Shown here piece by piece: positions 1-7,179 of a stretch of 7,264 nt of DNA. The DNA comes from Deltaproteobacteria bacterium (GTDB taxonomy: Bacteria; Desulfobacterota; Desulfuromonadia; Desulfuromonadales; JAAYDE01): contig JAFPZV010000033.1 in assembly GCA_017417085.1 (NCBI GenBank), forward strand, positions 1-7,264, read 5' to 3'. The position numbers were made by a program, and so were the translations under genes. How positions within the stretch are numbered: position 1 is the stretch's first letter; each line of letters begins with the position of its first letter. The notes beneath the pieces were generated by a model. That model worked only from the letters and a program-made list of their open reading frames with translations. It ran no database searches and was not told the DNA's origin.

Positions 1-349
1 GCAAAGTTATCCGTCGAGCGGCCGACATCCAGGAACGCCGTACTCTTCCTGTGTCTTCATCACTTTGGCAAATTATCAACCTTTCTCCTGAACGAAAACG
101 CTCTTTCTCCAAAGAACCATTGAAAGGAAGTCCAGGCGGAACGCTCTGCGTGATCTCCATCCAGGAGACATTCGCCGGAAAGGAATAAATTCCCGGTCGA
201 GAAAAACCTTCATCCAGTTGCAACCAGATTTTAGAAGGGGCAACACTGTCGAAACATTGAAAATCACTGTCCAAAAACAGCGCCCTGCTCAAACGCCACA
301 GCCAGAATCCCAGCAACAGAGCTGCCAACAAGCACTTGCCACGATTCAC
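1..349 (-). CDS. 5' part of a small membrane-anchored protein, possibly ComEA/SLBB-HHH-like
   Basis: A frame starting at a GTG stays open for 116 codons to the left edge, so the gene is truncated by the window. The start forms a GTGA overlap with the cimA stop and has AAAGG six bases upstream, matching the coupling used elsewhere in this operon. The protein has a short basic start (MNRGK), a hydrophobic segment at about residues 6-19, then a soluble region. Residues 38-60 ([16 protein letters not shown]) resemble the start of an SLBB-type beta-grasp domain, and residues 106-116 ([11 protein letters not shown]) resemble the linker that precedes helix-hairpin-helix repeats in ComEA-like proteins. 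No HHH motif itself is visible, so that identity is inference. It is probably a signal-anchored protein of the cell envelope or periplasm. An alternative is an unrelated lineage-specific membrane protein. Coding status is fairly secure; function is not. Confidence 0.66.
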   Translation of the reverse strand, partial: MNRGKCLLAALLLGFWLWRLSRALFLDSDFQCFDSVAPSKIWLQLDEGFSRPGIYSFPANVSWMEITQSVPPGLPFNGSLEKERFRSGERLIICQSDEDTGRVRRSWMSAARRITL

Positions 350-1941
350 GACACGCCTTTACGAAGAATATGCTGACTATCCTTGAGCAGTTTGTACTGC
401 AGAGCATCCACCAGAGCATGGTAAGAGGCATCGATAATGTCATAGCTTACCCCAACCGTTCCCCAACGCATATCGCCGTCGTCCGATTCTACCAGAACCC
501 GAATCACAGAGGCCGTTCCCATTCCCGCAGGCAAAACTCTCACCTTAAAATCGATCAGCCGCATTTCCCGCAATCGGGGGTAAAACCGCTCCAAAGCCTT
601 GCGCAGTGCGTTATCCAGCGCGTTTACCGGCCCATGACCTTCGGCAGCGGTATGCTCCACACGCCCTTCAACTTCCACTTTGATTGTCGCCTCGGCAAGC
701 GTCTGTCCACCTTCATCCGCCTTGCTGTTCAATACCCTGAACCCCATGATCTTGAAAAAATTCGGTAATGTGCCAAGAGCCTTACGCATCAGGAGTTCAA
801 ATGACGCCTCTGCCCCTTCGAACTGATAACCAGCACGCTCCATGCTCTTGAGTTTTTCCAGAATCTCCACTGTCACGGGATCGGTGCTGTCGACATCAAT
901 ATGAAACTCCCGGGCCTTGGTCAGCACACTGGCACGGCCAGACAGCTCGGATATAAGCACACGGCTGACATTTCCCACTTTCTCAGGAGTAATGTGCTCG
1001 TAGGTTTCCGGGTCCCGCTGAACTGCCGCGACATGAACACCACCCTTGTGTGCAAAAGCGGAGTTGCCTACATAAGGCTGATGCCTGTCCGGAATTAGAT
1101 TGGCCAGCTCGTAAACAAAGCGCGATACCTCACTCAAGTCGCGCAATTGTTGGGCAGAAATGCACAATTTTCCCATTTTCAACTGAAGATTGGGAATAAC
1201 CGCACAAAGATCGGCGTTACCGCAGCGCTCGCCAAAACCGTTGATGCTGCCCTGCACACAGACAGCACCATGCTCCACAGCCACCAGAGAGTTGGCCACC
1301 GCACATCCACTGTCATTATGTGCATGAATTCCCAGCGGCACAGTAATCAACTGACGTACATGCCGCATGATAAAAGGAATCTGCTGCGGCAGCGTTCCGC
1401 CATTGGTATCGCACAAAACAATACTGTCTGCGCCTGCATCCTGGGCGATCTGAAGCGTCTTCAGCGCATATTCGGGATTGGCCCGGTATCCGTCAAAAAA
1501 ATGTTCGGCATCGTAGATAACCTCGGCGACATTTTCTTTGAGAAAACGCACCGAGTCAAAAATCATTTCCAGATTTTCCTCAAAGGTAACCCGCAAGGCC
1601 TTTTGCACATGAAAATCCCAGGACTTGCCAAAAATGGCGACCGTATCTGGATGGACACGCACCAGCGCGATAAGGTTGGTATCGCTGTCCGCGCTCATCT
1701 TGGCGCGCCGGGTCGCGCCAAAAGCAACAATCCTGGAGTTTCTCAGGGGAATGTTGCGAATCTCCTCAAAAAACTCGTCATCTTTGGGATTGGAGCCCGG
1801 CCATCCCCCCTCTATATAGTGAATTCCCAGTTCATCCAGTTTTTCCACTATCCGCAATTTGTCTGCCAATAAAAAGGAAATGCCTTCTCCCTGCATCCCA
1901 TCACGCAAGGTGGTATCATAGATCTGTACTGTTCTCTCCAT
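346..1941 (-). CDS. cimA: (R)-citramalate synthase (CimA), LeuA/HMG-CoA lyase-like superfamily
   Basis: Predicted to condense pyruvate with acetyl-CoA to (R)-citramalate, the first step of the threonine-independent route to 2-oxobutanoate and isoleucine, in the cytoplasm. The 531-residue protein starts with the DRE-TIM barrel: DTTLRDG at 9-15 (catalytic Arg, metal-binding Asp), metal-binding HAHND at 206-210 and [11 protein letters not shown] at 235-245. HKGGVHV (298-304) and PETYEHI follow, then a C-terminal LeuA-type regulatory domain at about 395-525, where isoleucine feedback usually acts. Length and the [10 protein letters not shown] segment (45-54) fit the long citramalate synthase subfamily rather than 2-isopropylmalate or homocitrate synthase. 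I chose the ATG giving [15 protein letters not shown], because homologues begin just before DTTLRDG and GGGGAAGG lies just upstream. An in-frame GTG at 1974 would add 11 residues but sits inside the upstream hairpin. It follows lysC after 102 bases. Isopropylmalate synthase is the main alternative and is less likely. Confidence 0.93.
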   Translation of the reverse strand: MERTVQIYDTTLRDGMQGEGISFLLADKLRIVEKLDELGIHYIEGGWPGSNPKDDEFFEEIRNIPLRNSRIVAFGATRRAKMSADSDTNLIALVRVHPDTVAIFGKSWDFHVQKALRVTFEENLEMIFDSVRFLKENVAEVIYDAEHFFDGYRANPEYALKTLQIAQDAGADSIVLCDTNGGTLPQQIPFIMRHVRQLITVPLGIHAHNDSGCAVANSLVAVEHGAVCVQGSINGFGERCGNADLCAVIPNLQLKMGKLCISAQQLRDLSEVSRFVYELANLIPDRHQPYVGNSAFAHKGGVHVAAVQRDPETYEHITPEKVGNVSRVLISELSGRASVLTKAREFHIDVDSTDPVTVEILEKLKSMERAGYQFEGAEASFELLMRKALGTLPNFFKIMGFRVLNSKADEGGQTLAEATIKVEVEGRVEHTAAEGHGPVNALDNALRKALERFYPRLREMRLIDFKVRVLPAGMGTASVIRVLVESDDGDMRWGTVGVSYDIIDASYHALVDALQYKLLKDSQHILRKGVS

Positions 1942-1942
1942 C

Positions 1943-1968
1943 GCCCTTCCCCAAAAAGAACAAAGGGC
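1943..1968 (-). promoter_or_regulatory. Possible hairpin covering the cimA ribosome binding site
   Basis: On the minus strand GCCCTT (1968 to 1963) is perfectly complementary to AAGGGC (1948 to 1943), with a 14-base loop and a possible G-U pair at each end. The second arm ends one base before the cimA ATG and covers the AAGGG of its ribosome binding site. The first arm shares bases with the 3' arm of the terminator-like hairpin at 1965-1997, so the two folds exclude each other. The complementarity is seen directly; any role in translation control is inference. The stem is short and could be coincidental in a G/C-rich Shine-Dalgarno context. Confidence 0.3.
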
Positions 1969-1997
1969 AGGCACCTTAAACTTCCGGCAGCCTGCCC
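1953..1997 (-). terminator. Intrinsic terminator or attenuator between lysC and cimA
   Basis: Read on the minus strand, GGGCAGGC (1997 to 1990) is followed by a 17-base spacer and its exact complement GCCTGCCC (1972 to 1965), then the T-rich run TTTGTTCTTTTT (1964 to 1953). An 8-bp G/C-rich stem plus U-tract is the standard intrinsic terminator layout. It lies 47 bases after the lysC stop, and its U-tract ends only 11 bases before the cimA ATG. It could therefore end much of the glmM-lysC transcript or attenuate cimA. The loop is long and the U-tract is interrupted, so partial read-through is likely. No space for a separate cimA promoter exists downstream of it. Confidence 0.6.
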
Positions 1998-2043
1998 AAT
2001 CTTTTCCATCCTCAATCCGTCTTGTCCTGCACAGGAGAAAATC

Positions 2044-3297
2044 TCATTGGGGGGAATCGCTCCAGTATTCTTGCGTAGCTTCCTGTGCTGCCAAGCCAAA
2101 GGCTTCGTGCAGAACCCGTACCGCCAATTCGGTATATTTGAGATCGATGATACAGGAAATCTTGATTTCGCTTGTGGAGATCATCTGAATATTGATCCCC
2201 TCATCAAAAAGCGCCTTGAACATGGTTCCCGCCACACCCGCATGCGAGCGCATTCCTGCGCCGACGATGGAAACCTTTGCAATATTTTCGTCGGTATCTA
2301 CACCTGCCGCCCCAATAGCCTCCGCCGTTTTCTGGATAATGGGCAAGGCTCTTCGAAAATCACCACGTGGTATGGTGAATGTAACATCGGAGAGACCTCC
2401 GCGGGAAACGTTTTGAATAATCATATCCACCGTAATACCCGCATCTGCCAACGGAGAAAACAACTGCCAAACCACACCCGGATGATCAGGAAGATGAAAA
2501 ACGGATATCTTGACTTCATCCTTACTGTATGTAATTCCCGATACCAGTACTGCTTCCATGTCATCATCCTCCTTCATGACCAGAGTTCCAGGATTGTTGT
2601 TAAAACTGGAGCGCACATGCACTACAACATTGTACTTTTTGGCGAATTCCACCGAACGGATCTGCAGGACCTTGGCGCCCATTGATGCCATCTCCAGCAT
2701 TTCGTCATACGAAATTTTGCCTATTTTCGCCGCATTGGGTACCAACCGGGGATCCGTGGTATAAACCCCGTCCACATCGGTATAGATCTCGCACACATCC
2801 GCATGCAGGGCCGCAGCTATCGCCACGGCCGACGTATCGGATCCGCCCCGCCCCAACGTGGTGATATTCCCCTGCTCATCCACACCCTGGAAACCGGCCA
2901 TGACCACAATAGTGCCTCCGGACAAAGCTTCCCGGATCCGGGTATCATCAATACGGGCGATGCGCGCCCTGGAAAAGGCGCTGTCCGTAACAATCGGCAC
3001 CTGATGCCCCAGAAAACTCTGCGCCTTGTATCCCATGGCATTCAGACATATTGCCAGCAAGGCGATCGTAATCTGCTCACCGGTGGAAACCAGAACATCG
3101 TACTCCCGTTCCAGGGGAACTTCGCTCATCTCCTTGGCCATCGCCACCAGCTTGTTGGTTTCTCCCGCCATGGCCGACAGCACCACTATTACCTGGTTGC
3201 CCTCATCAAACACCTTGGCGACCCGTCGAGCCACATTGCGAATCCGCTCCATGTCACCCACCGACGTACCGCCGAATTTCATGACCACCAACGCCAT
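2044..3297 (-). CDS. lysC: Aspartate kinase (aspartokinase) with two C-terminal ACT domains
   Basis: Phosphorylates L-aspartate with ATP to 4-phospho-L-aspartate, the entry step to lysine (and diaminopimelate), threonine and methionine. The 417-residue protein shows the amino acid kinase domain: KFGGTSVGD at 7-15, STGEQ at 71-75, [10 protein letters not shown] at 148-157 and [11 protein letters not shown] at 173-183. Two ACT modules follow, at about 263-330 ([12 protein letters not shown]) and 341-405 ([17 protein letters not shown], then ISTSEIKIS at 374-382), the usual site of lysine/threonine feedback. There is no fused homoserine dehydrogenase, and length is normal for monofunctional enzymes. 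I chose the ATG giving [12 protein letters not shown]; a TTG at 3318 would add seven residues that homologues lack. It follows lpd after 33 bases carrying a ribosome binding site, and precedes the hairpin before cimA. A strong internal ribosome binding site at 2557-2574 suggests that a separate beta subunit is also made. Confidence 0.96.
   Translation of the reverse strand: MALVVMKFGGTSVGDMERIRNVARRVAKVFDEGNQVIVVLSAMAGETNKLVAMAKEMSEVPLEREYDVLVSTGEQITIALLAICLNAMGYKAQSFLGHQVPIVTDSAFSRARIARIDDTRIREALSGGTIVVMAGFQGVDEQGNITTLGRGGSDTSAVAIAAALHADVCEIYTDVDGVYTTDPRLVPNAAKIGKISYDEMLEMASMGAKVLQIRSVEFAKKYNVVVHVRSSFNNNPGTLVMKEDDDMEAVLVSGITYSKDEVKISVFHLPDHPGVVWQLFSPLADAGITVDMIIQNVSRGGLSDVTFTIPRGDFRRALPIIQKTAEAIGAAGVDTDENIAKVSIVGAGMRSHAGVAGTMFKALFDEGINIQMISTSEIKISCIIDLKYTELAVRVLHEAFGLAAQEATQEYWSDSPQ
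2557..2574 (-). promoter_or_regulatory. Internal ribosome binding site and in-frame ATG for a LysC beta subunit
   Basis: On the minus strand AAGGAGG (2574 to 2568) stands eight bases before an in-frame ATG at 2559, codon 247 of lysC. This is a stronger and better spaced Shine-Dalgarno than any at the operon's main gene starts. Initiation here would give a 171-residue product (2559 to 2044) beginning [10 protein letters not shown], containing both ACT domains and no catalytic domain. Aspartokinases of Bacillus and Corynebacterium are known alpha2beta2 enzymes whose beta subunit starts in-frame at the equivalent place. The motif also encodes KEDD, so coding constraint alone could have produced it. 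Confidence 0.6.
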
Positions 3298-3301
3298 AGA
3301 T

Positions 3302-3316
3302 CTCCAGATCCTCCCC
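3302..3316 (-). promoter_or_regulatory. lysC ribosome binding site supporting the ATG at 3297
   Basis: Minus-strand GGGGAGG (3316 to 3310) and GGAG (3305 to 3302) lie 12 and 4 bases before the ATG at 3297. A TTG start at 3318 would place this purine-rich stretch inside the coding region and has no comparable site upstream, so the ATG is favoured. Neither element has ideal spacing. Confidence 0.55.
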
Positions 3317-3330
3317 AATACGTTAAAACG

Positions 3331-4737
3331 TTATCTCATTCTTCTTTGATTTCTGATATTCGCCTTATGCACACACAGGCCCATGGCATCTGCCGCAGCT
3401 TCCCGTACAATCTCACTTAAAGTCGGATGCGCGTGAACCGTGTCAGCCAACTCCATGCCCCTCATGTTGGCCCGCATCGCCACAGCTATTTCCGCGACCA
3501 ACAGGGAGGCCTCCTCGCCATACGCCATGCCTCCCAGAAGAGCGCCGTTTTCCCCGGCAAACAACAGTTTGGCCGCCCCCATCGTCTCTCCATCACACTG
3601 TGCCTTGCCGCAGCCTACATAAGGAAAACTTCCCACAACATATTCAAGATTGGCGGCACGGCATTCATCTTCCTGCAAACCGACCCGCGCCATTTCCGGA
3701 AAAGTAAACACCGTGGATGGTATCACGCGGTAATCCGCTTCCCGTTCCATACCCATAATATTGTCGACCGCCACCTCGCCCTGATATATCGCAACCGTGG
3801 CCAGTTGTACAATATTGGTCACATCCCCGATGGCATAGACATTCTCCGCGCTGGTTCGCATCCGGGAATCCACCGCGATGGCTCCATCTTCGGCAAGCTT
3901 GACGCCTGCAGCCTCCAGGCCCAGATTTTCCACATTGGGGCGCCGCCCCATTGCCGCAAGGACTGCATCTGTTTCATATGTCTCGCCGGAAGAAAGTTGC
4001 ACCCGCGTTCCGTGCGTATCTTTCTCCAAAGAAACAAGTGTTGTCCCTTTGAAGATCCTGACTCCTGCCGCCGACAGTTCCCGTTCCATCACTTTTACCG
4101 CCTGCCGATCAAAGCCACGCAGCAGTTCCGGAGCCTTTTCCACCAAAAGTACTTCATCCAGCCGGAAAGACGCCATGATGGCGGCCATTTCACAGCCGAT
4201 ATAACCGCCACCCACCACCAACAAACGCCTGGGGCAATCGGTTCGAACGGTCAAAAATTCGTCACTGGTTTCCGCGCAGTCTGCCCAAATTTTGGGTAAG
4301 AACGGGCGGGTACCGGTTGCAACAACAACGGCCTGCGCCTCAAGATGCAGTTCTTCACCACTCTCCTGAGTCACTGTCACCAAACCTGCCCCCACAAGAC
4401 GCGCTCTCCCCCGGACAAGCGTTACCCCATGACTCTTGAGCAAATTGGCAACATTCTTCGTCAGCCGTGCAACAATCGCTGTCTTGCGTGCAAAGGCTTC
4501 TGCGGAGACAAAACTGCTCTCCACATGGATACCGTGTTCCTGGAGTCCGGGCAGATTCCGCAGATGATGGGCAGTACGATACAGTGCCTTGACAGGGATA
4601 CAGCCGCAGTTCAAGCAAACGCCTCCCAGCCTGCCCTGCTCCACCAGAGCCACCCGAGCGCCCCGCATTGACGCGCGAATCGCCGCAGTGTACCCACCAG
4701 GTCCTCCGCCAACAATCACAATATCGTAACGTGTCAT
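3331..4737 (-). CDS. lpdA: Dihydrolipoamide dehydrogenase (E3-type flavoprotein disulfide reductase)
   Basis: Expected to reoxidise dihydrolipoyl groups of 2-oxoacid dehydrogenase complexes or the glycine cleavage H protein, using FAD and NAD+. The 468-residue protein has an N-terminal FAD fold (IVGGGPGGYTAA, 8-19), a redox pair C41-C46 in GGVCLNCGCIPVKAL, and an NAD-binding fold (GGGYIGCE, 176-183). E200 at the end of the next strand favours NAD+ over NADP+. The second FAD motif is AIGDV (302-306), and the dimerisation domain ends with HAHPTLSE (435-442), the catalytic His-Glu typical of lipoamide dehydrogenase. Odd points are a third Cys inside the redox motif, Val where Ser/Thr usually precedes Lys50, and LAT (312-314) in place of the usual LAH. 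I chose the ATG at 4737 because it gives an ATGA overlap with tsaE and AAGAAAG seven bases upstream; an ATG at 4743 adds two residues. No E1, E2 or glycine-cleavage genes are nearby. A related disulfide reductase with another substrate remains possible. Confidence 0.85.
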   Translation of the reverse strand: MTRYDIVIVGGGPGGYTAAIRASMRGARVALVEQGRLGGVCLNCGCIPVKALYRTAHHLRNLPGLQEHGIHVESSFVSAEAFARKTAIVARLTKNVANLLKSHGVTLVRGRARLVGAGLVTVTQESGEELHLEAQAVVVATGTRPFLPKIWADCAETSDEFLTVRTDCPRRLLVVGGGYIGCEMAAIMASFRLDEVLLVEKAPELLRGFDRQAVKVMERELSAAGVRIFKGTTLVSLEKDTHGTRVQLSSGETYETDAVLAAMGRRPNVENLGLEAAGVKLAEDGAIAVDSRMRTSAENVYAIGDVTNIVQLATVAIYQGEVAVDNIMGMEREADYRVIPSTVFTFPEMARVGLQEDECRAANLEYVVGSFPYVGCGKAQCDGETMGAAKLLFAGENGALLGGMAYGEEASLLVAEIAVAMRANMRGMELADTVHAHPTLSEIVREAAADAMGLCVHKANIRNQRRMR

Positions 4738-5240
4738 GAACATTCTTTCTTAAATTGCACGCAGAAGTTCTCCAGCAACGCAGTACTTCTTTCCCCTTGC
4801 CCCTCAAAAACCAGCTGACGCCGTTCATCCCCCAGATAGGAAAAATGCACGCTTATTCCCTCACGGCTCCGGTAATCAATGCGTTCCGCCCATTCCACCA
4901 CCGTCACAACCTGCTCATTGAGACATTCCTCAAATCCGATATCCTCCAGATCCATCTCGCCATCCAACCTAAACAGATCAAAATGGCACAGATCCAAACG
5001 GCCGGGATAAACATTCAGCAAAGTGTAGGAGGGACTGGTCACTACCATCTCTTCTTCACCGCGCAAAGCCTCGCCAATGCCCTGGGTAAAACAGGTCTTG
5101 CCGCTTCCCATTTCTCCAATCAAAAAAACCACATTCCCCGCCTGCAGCAGAGAACCCAAGATTCGCCCCGCAGCACGGGTTTCTTCGGCAGAAGCACTTA
5201 TAAAACGCATCGAATCCACATTTTTTAACAGTTCACTCAT
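4734..5240 (-). CDS. tsaE: tRNA t6A37 threonylcarbamoyltransferase complex ATPase TsaE
   Basis: P-loop ATPase that works with TsaD and TsaB to place threonylcarbamoyl on A37 of ANN-decoding tRNAs in the cytoplasm. The 168-residue sequence carries a Walker A motif (GEMGSGKT, 42-49), the conserved VTSPSYTLLNVY segment (67-78), HFDLFRL (86-92) with the acidic residue taken to bind magnesium, DLEDIGFEE (97-105) and VVEWAER (114-120). All are hallmarks of the YjeE/TsaE family, and length is in the usual 140-170 range. The start overlaps the nnr stop as ATGA with no strong Shine-Dalgarno, suggesting dependence on ribosomes finishing nnr. A Met at residue 11 is a possible alternative start. The nnr-tsaE pairing is common in many bacteria. 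TsaD and TsaB are not in this window. Confidence 0.95.
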   Translation of the reverse strand: MSELLKNVDSMRFISASAEETRAAGRILGSLLQAGNVVFLIGEMGSGKTCFTQGIGEALRGEEEMVVTSPSYTLLNVYPGRLDLCHFDLFRLDGEMDLEDIGFEECLNEQVVTVVEWAERIDYRSREGISVHFSYLGDERRQLVFEGQGERSTALLENFCVQFKKECS

Positions 5241-6799
5241 AAAACTGCTTCTTGGAGTTCCTTCATGGTTTCCGGCAGCAATTCCGCTACTTCGCAGGCG
5301 GTCAATCCGGCCACTCCCTTGACCGCCGCCAGCCTATCTGCCGCCGCGCCATGCAACCACACGCCCAGTGCAGCCGCTTCGGCGGGTTCCACACCTTGAG
5401 CTATCAGGCCAGCGATAAGACCGGTCAACAGATCACCCATGCCGCCGCACGCCATACCCGGATTGCCGGTCGTATTGATTGTCACCTGGCCAGAAGGGCT
5501 GGCGATAACCGTTCCCGCGCCCTTTAAAACCAGTACAACGTCGAACTCACAGGCGAAATTCCGCGCCACGCCGATACGATCCGCCTCAATTTCCGCAATC
5601 GGTTTGCCAACAAGACGCGCCATTTCTCCGGGATGCGGCGTCATCACCACATGCCGAGACTGGCGGTTTCGCAAGACTGAAAGGTTACCACATACAATAT
5701 TGAGCGCATCGGCATCCAAAACCACGGGTAACACACAAACTTCCAGGAGCCTGCAAACCAGTCTCCCTGTCGTTTGGGCAGTTCCCAAACCCGGCCCCAG
5801 AGCCAGCACCTGTTTCCCTTTCAGCAGAGTTACTATCTCATCACAGGCTTCAACACCCAAAAAACCGTTTCCTGCATCCGGCAAGGGGCAGGTCATTGGT
5901 TCAATCAACCGAGATTCCAGAATGGCGTTCAGAGAAGCCGGGCAAGCCACCGTTACCAAACCAACCCCCGAACGCACACCACCCAGCGCAGACAGCATCG
6001 CAGCGCCGCTTTTCCCGGTGGAACCCGCGACGACCAGCATATGACCGAAACTGCCCTTATGACCGGCCAAAGGACGTTTGGGCAGCAGACGCGCCGCCTC
6101 TTCGGTGGTTATTGCTCTAAAAGTTCCAGAAACAGATTCGAGCAACTTACGGGGAAGACCAATATCCACTGACCGGATTTCTCCTCCCAAAACCTTGCCC
6201 AAGCCTGTCATCTGCCCCACCTTGGGAGCGATAAAAGTCGCCGAACAGGCAGCCTGGATTCCACAACCCAAAACCCGGCCGCAATTTGCATCGGTTCCGG
6301 AGGCGATATCAACCGCGCCTACTGCCGCACCGGAGGCATTGATCCACGTTATGGCCTGCGCAAAGAGCCCTTCCACATCTTTCGCCAATCCGTTACCGAA
6401 AATGGCATCAATTACCACCGCAAATCGCCCCAAAGAAGCCTTTGTTGCCTGAAACTGCTCCTCGTTGGCGGCAAAATGCACCGTCATATCGGTTTTCAAA
6501 AGAATTTCAAGGTTGATACGGGCATCGCCACCAATGGCTTCATGCTCCGCCAGTACCAGTACCTGCACCTGCCAGCCCCAAAGTTCCAAATGGCGGGCAA
6601 TCACATAGCCATCGCCACCATTGTTGCCCTTCCCACACACCACCAAAACCGGGCCAGGAAAATACTTATGGAAAAACTCATGGAAAAAGCAGGCCGCTCC
6701 CCGGCCCGCATTTTCCATTAAAACCACGCCCGGAACACCATAGTGCTTAATGGCTTCTCCATCCAGGGCCCGGGCTTCTTCAACCGTCAACAACTTCAT
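5237..6799 (-). CDS. nnr: Bifunctional NAD(P)H-hydrate repair enzyme: epimerase (YjeF_N) fused to ADP/ATP-dependent dehydratase
   Basis: Repairs damaged NAD(P)H hydrates: the N-terminal domain interconverts R and S forms and the C-terminal ribokinase-like domain dehydrates the S form using ADP or ATP. In the 520-residue protein the epimerase (about 1-220) shows NAG near 30-32, the GKGNNGGDGYVIARHL loop (56-71), DAIFGNGL (131-138) and VDIASGTD (163-170). The dehydratase (about 235-515) shows HKGSFGH (247-253), GPGLG (335-339), LDADALN (361-367), TPHPGEMARL (387-396), LKGAGTVI (425-432) and TGNPGMACGGMGD (444-456), whose last Asp is the expected catalytic base. The full fused length matches E. 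coli-type Nnr. The usual Pro of VDIPSG is Ala166 here. Start and stop overlap acpS and tsaE by ATGA, and GGAG lies five bases upstream of the start. Confidence 0.95.
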   Translation of the reverse strand: MKLLTVEEARALDGEAIKHYGVPGVVLMENAGRGAACFFHEFFHKYFPGPVLVVCGKGNNGGDGYVIARHLELWGWQVQVLVLAEHEAIGGDARINLEILLKTDMTVHFAANEEQFQATKASLGRFAVVIDAIFGNGLAKDVEGLFAQAITWINASGAAVGAVDIASGTDANCGRVLGCGIQAACSATFIAPKVGQMTGLGKVLGGEIRSVDIGLPRKLLESVSGTFRAITTEEAARLLPKRPLAGHKGSFGHMLVVAGSTGKSGAAMLSALGGVRSGVGLVTVACPASLNAILESRLIEPMTCPLPDAGNGFLGVEACDEIVTLLKGKQVLALGPGLGTAQTTGRLVCRLLEVCVLPVVLDADALNIVCGNLSVLRNRQSRHVVMTPHPGEMARLVGKPIAEIEADRIGVARNFACEFDVVLVLKGAGTVIASPSGQVTINTTGNPGMACGGMGDLLTGLIAGLIAQGVEPAEAAALGVWLHGAAADRLAAVKGVAGLTACEVAELLPETMKELQEAVL

Positions 6800-7179
6800 A
6801 AGCGCTCCACCACCACCACGGCCAAGGCATAATCGCCATCATGACTCAGCGACAAATGCAGCGTGGAAAGCCCCCGTTCCTGAAAGATGGCCGCGGCACG
6901 TCCTGCAAGCCTCAGTTCCGGCTTGCCGAGAGCATCATGCACCACCTCCATATCCAGCCAGGAAAGACCGCCGCGCAGGCCCGTGCCCAACGCCTTGCAG
7001 AAACTCTCCTTGGCCGCAAAACATGCGGCAAGATGCGAAGCCTGAGCGCCATGACCAGCAGCATAGCCCCGTTCACCCACCGTAAAGAGATGCTCCAGCA
7101 AGGTCTCTTTTCTTTCCGTCACAAAGCGCTGAAACCGGGAAATCTGCGCCGAATCGATGCCCAAACCAACAACCGCCAT
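6796..7179 (-). CDS. acpS: Holo-[acyl-carrier-protein] synthase
   Basis: Transfers 4'-phosphopantetheine from CoA to the serine of apo-ACP, activating fatty acid synthesis. The 127-residue length is standard for group I (trimeric) phosphopantetheinyl transferases. Visible motifs are VGLGIDSAQISRF (4-16) with magnesium-binding Asp9, CFAAKESFCKALGTG (53-67) with Glu58 and Lys62, and the C-terminal HLSLSHDGDYALA (108-120). The second residue of the usual GID-(I/L)-V/x-E stretch is less canonical here (DSAQ), but the catalytic Asp/Glu pair is present. The start codon overlaps the upstream glmM-like stop by one base (TGATG), with GAGGAG eight bases before it. The stop overlaps nnr as ATGA. Both overlaps argue for co-translation within one operon. 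Confidence 0.95.
   Translation of the reverse strand: MAVVGLGIDSAQISRFQRFVTERKETLLEHLFTVGERGYAAGHGAQASHLAACFAAKESFCKALGTGLRGGLSWLDMEVVHDALGKPELRLAGRAAAIFQERGLSTLHLSLSHDGDYALAVVVVERL

Noticed and set aside
76..267. 63-codon minus-strand frame at the left edge beginning MIFNVSTV
   Set aside because: It lies in another frame of the coupled GTG-started gene at 1-349, which has the better start context, a membrane segment and stays open to the edge.
1497..1503. Seven-base A run (T7 in the cimA sense strand) as a slippage or frameshift site
   Set aside because: The reading frame is intact and conserved on both sides, and there is no downstream structure or alternative product to suggest programmed slippage.
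1147..1872. 241-codon plus-strand open frame opposite cimA
   Set aside because: It mirrors the conserved cimA frame, shows no family motif, and its composition is that of an antisense shadow.
2025..2036. Small inverted repeat TCCTGCACAGGA just after lysC
   Set aside because: Five-base arms around two bases are too short to support as an operator or hairpin.
2012..2047. 11-codon mini-ORF ([11 protein letters not shown]) whose ATG overlaps the lysC stop and which ends before the hairpin
   Set aside because: It looks like an attenuator leader peptide by position, but it has no Ile or Leu codon, only one Val, and no good Shine-Dalgarno. It is most likely chance.
3321..3330. CGTTAAAACG inverted repeat in the lpd-lysC gap
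   Set aside because: Four-base arms with a two-base centre; expected by chance, and there is no U-tract or promoter pattern next to it.
2803..3420. 205-codon plus-strand open frame opposite lysC and the lpd end
   Set aside because: It spans the opposite strand of two well-supported genes and the gap between them, and is rich in His/Arg/Gln with no recognisable motif.
3427..4299. 290-codon plus-strand open frame opposite lpd
   Set aside because: It is wholly antisense to a gene with clear family motifs. Its His/Arg/Gln-rich composition is typical of a shadow frame, and it shows no recognisable domain or start context.
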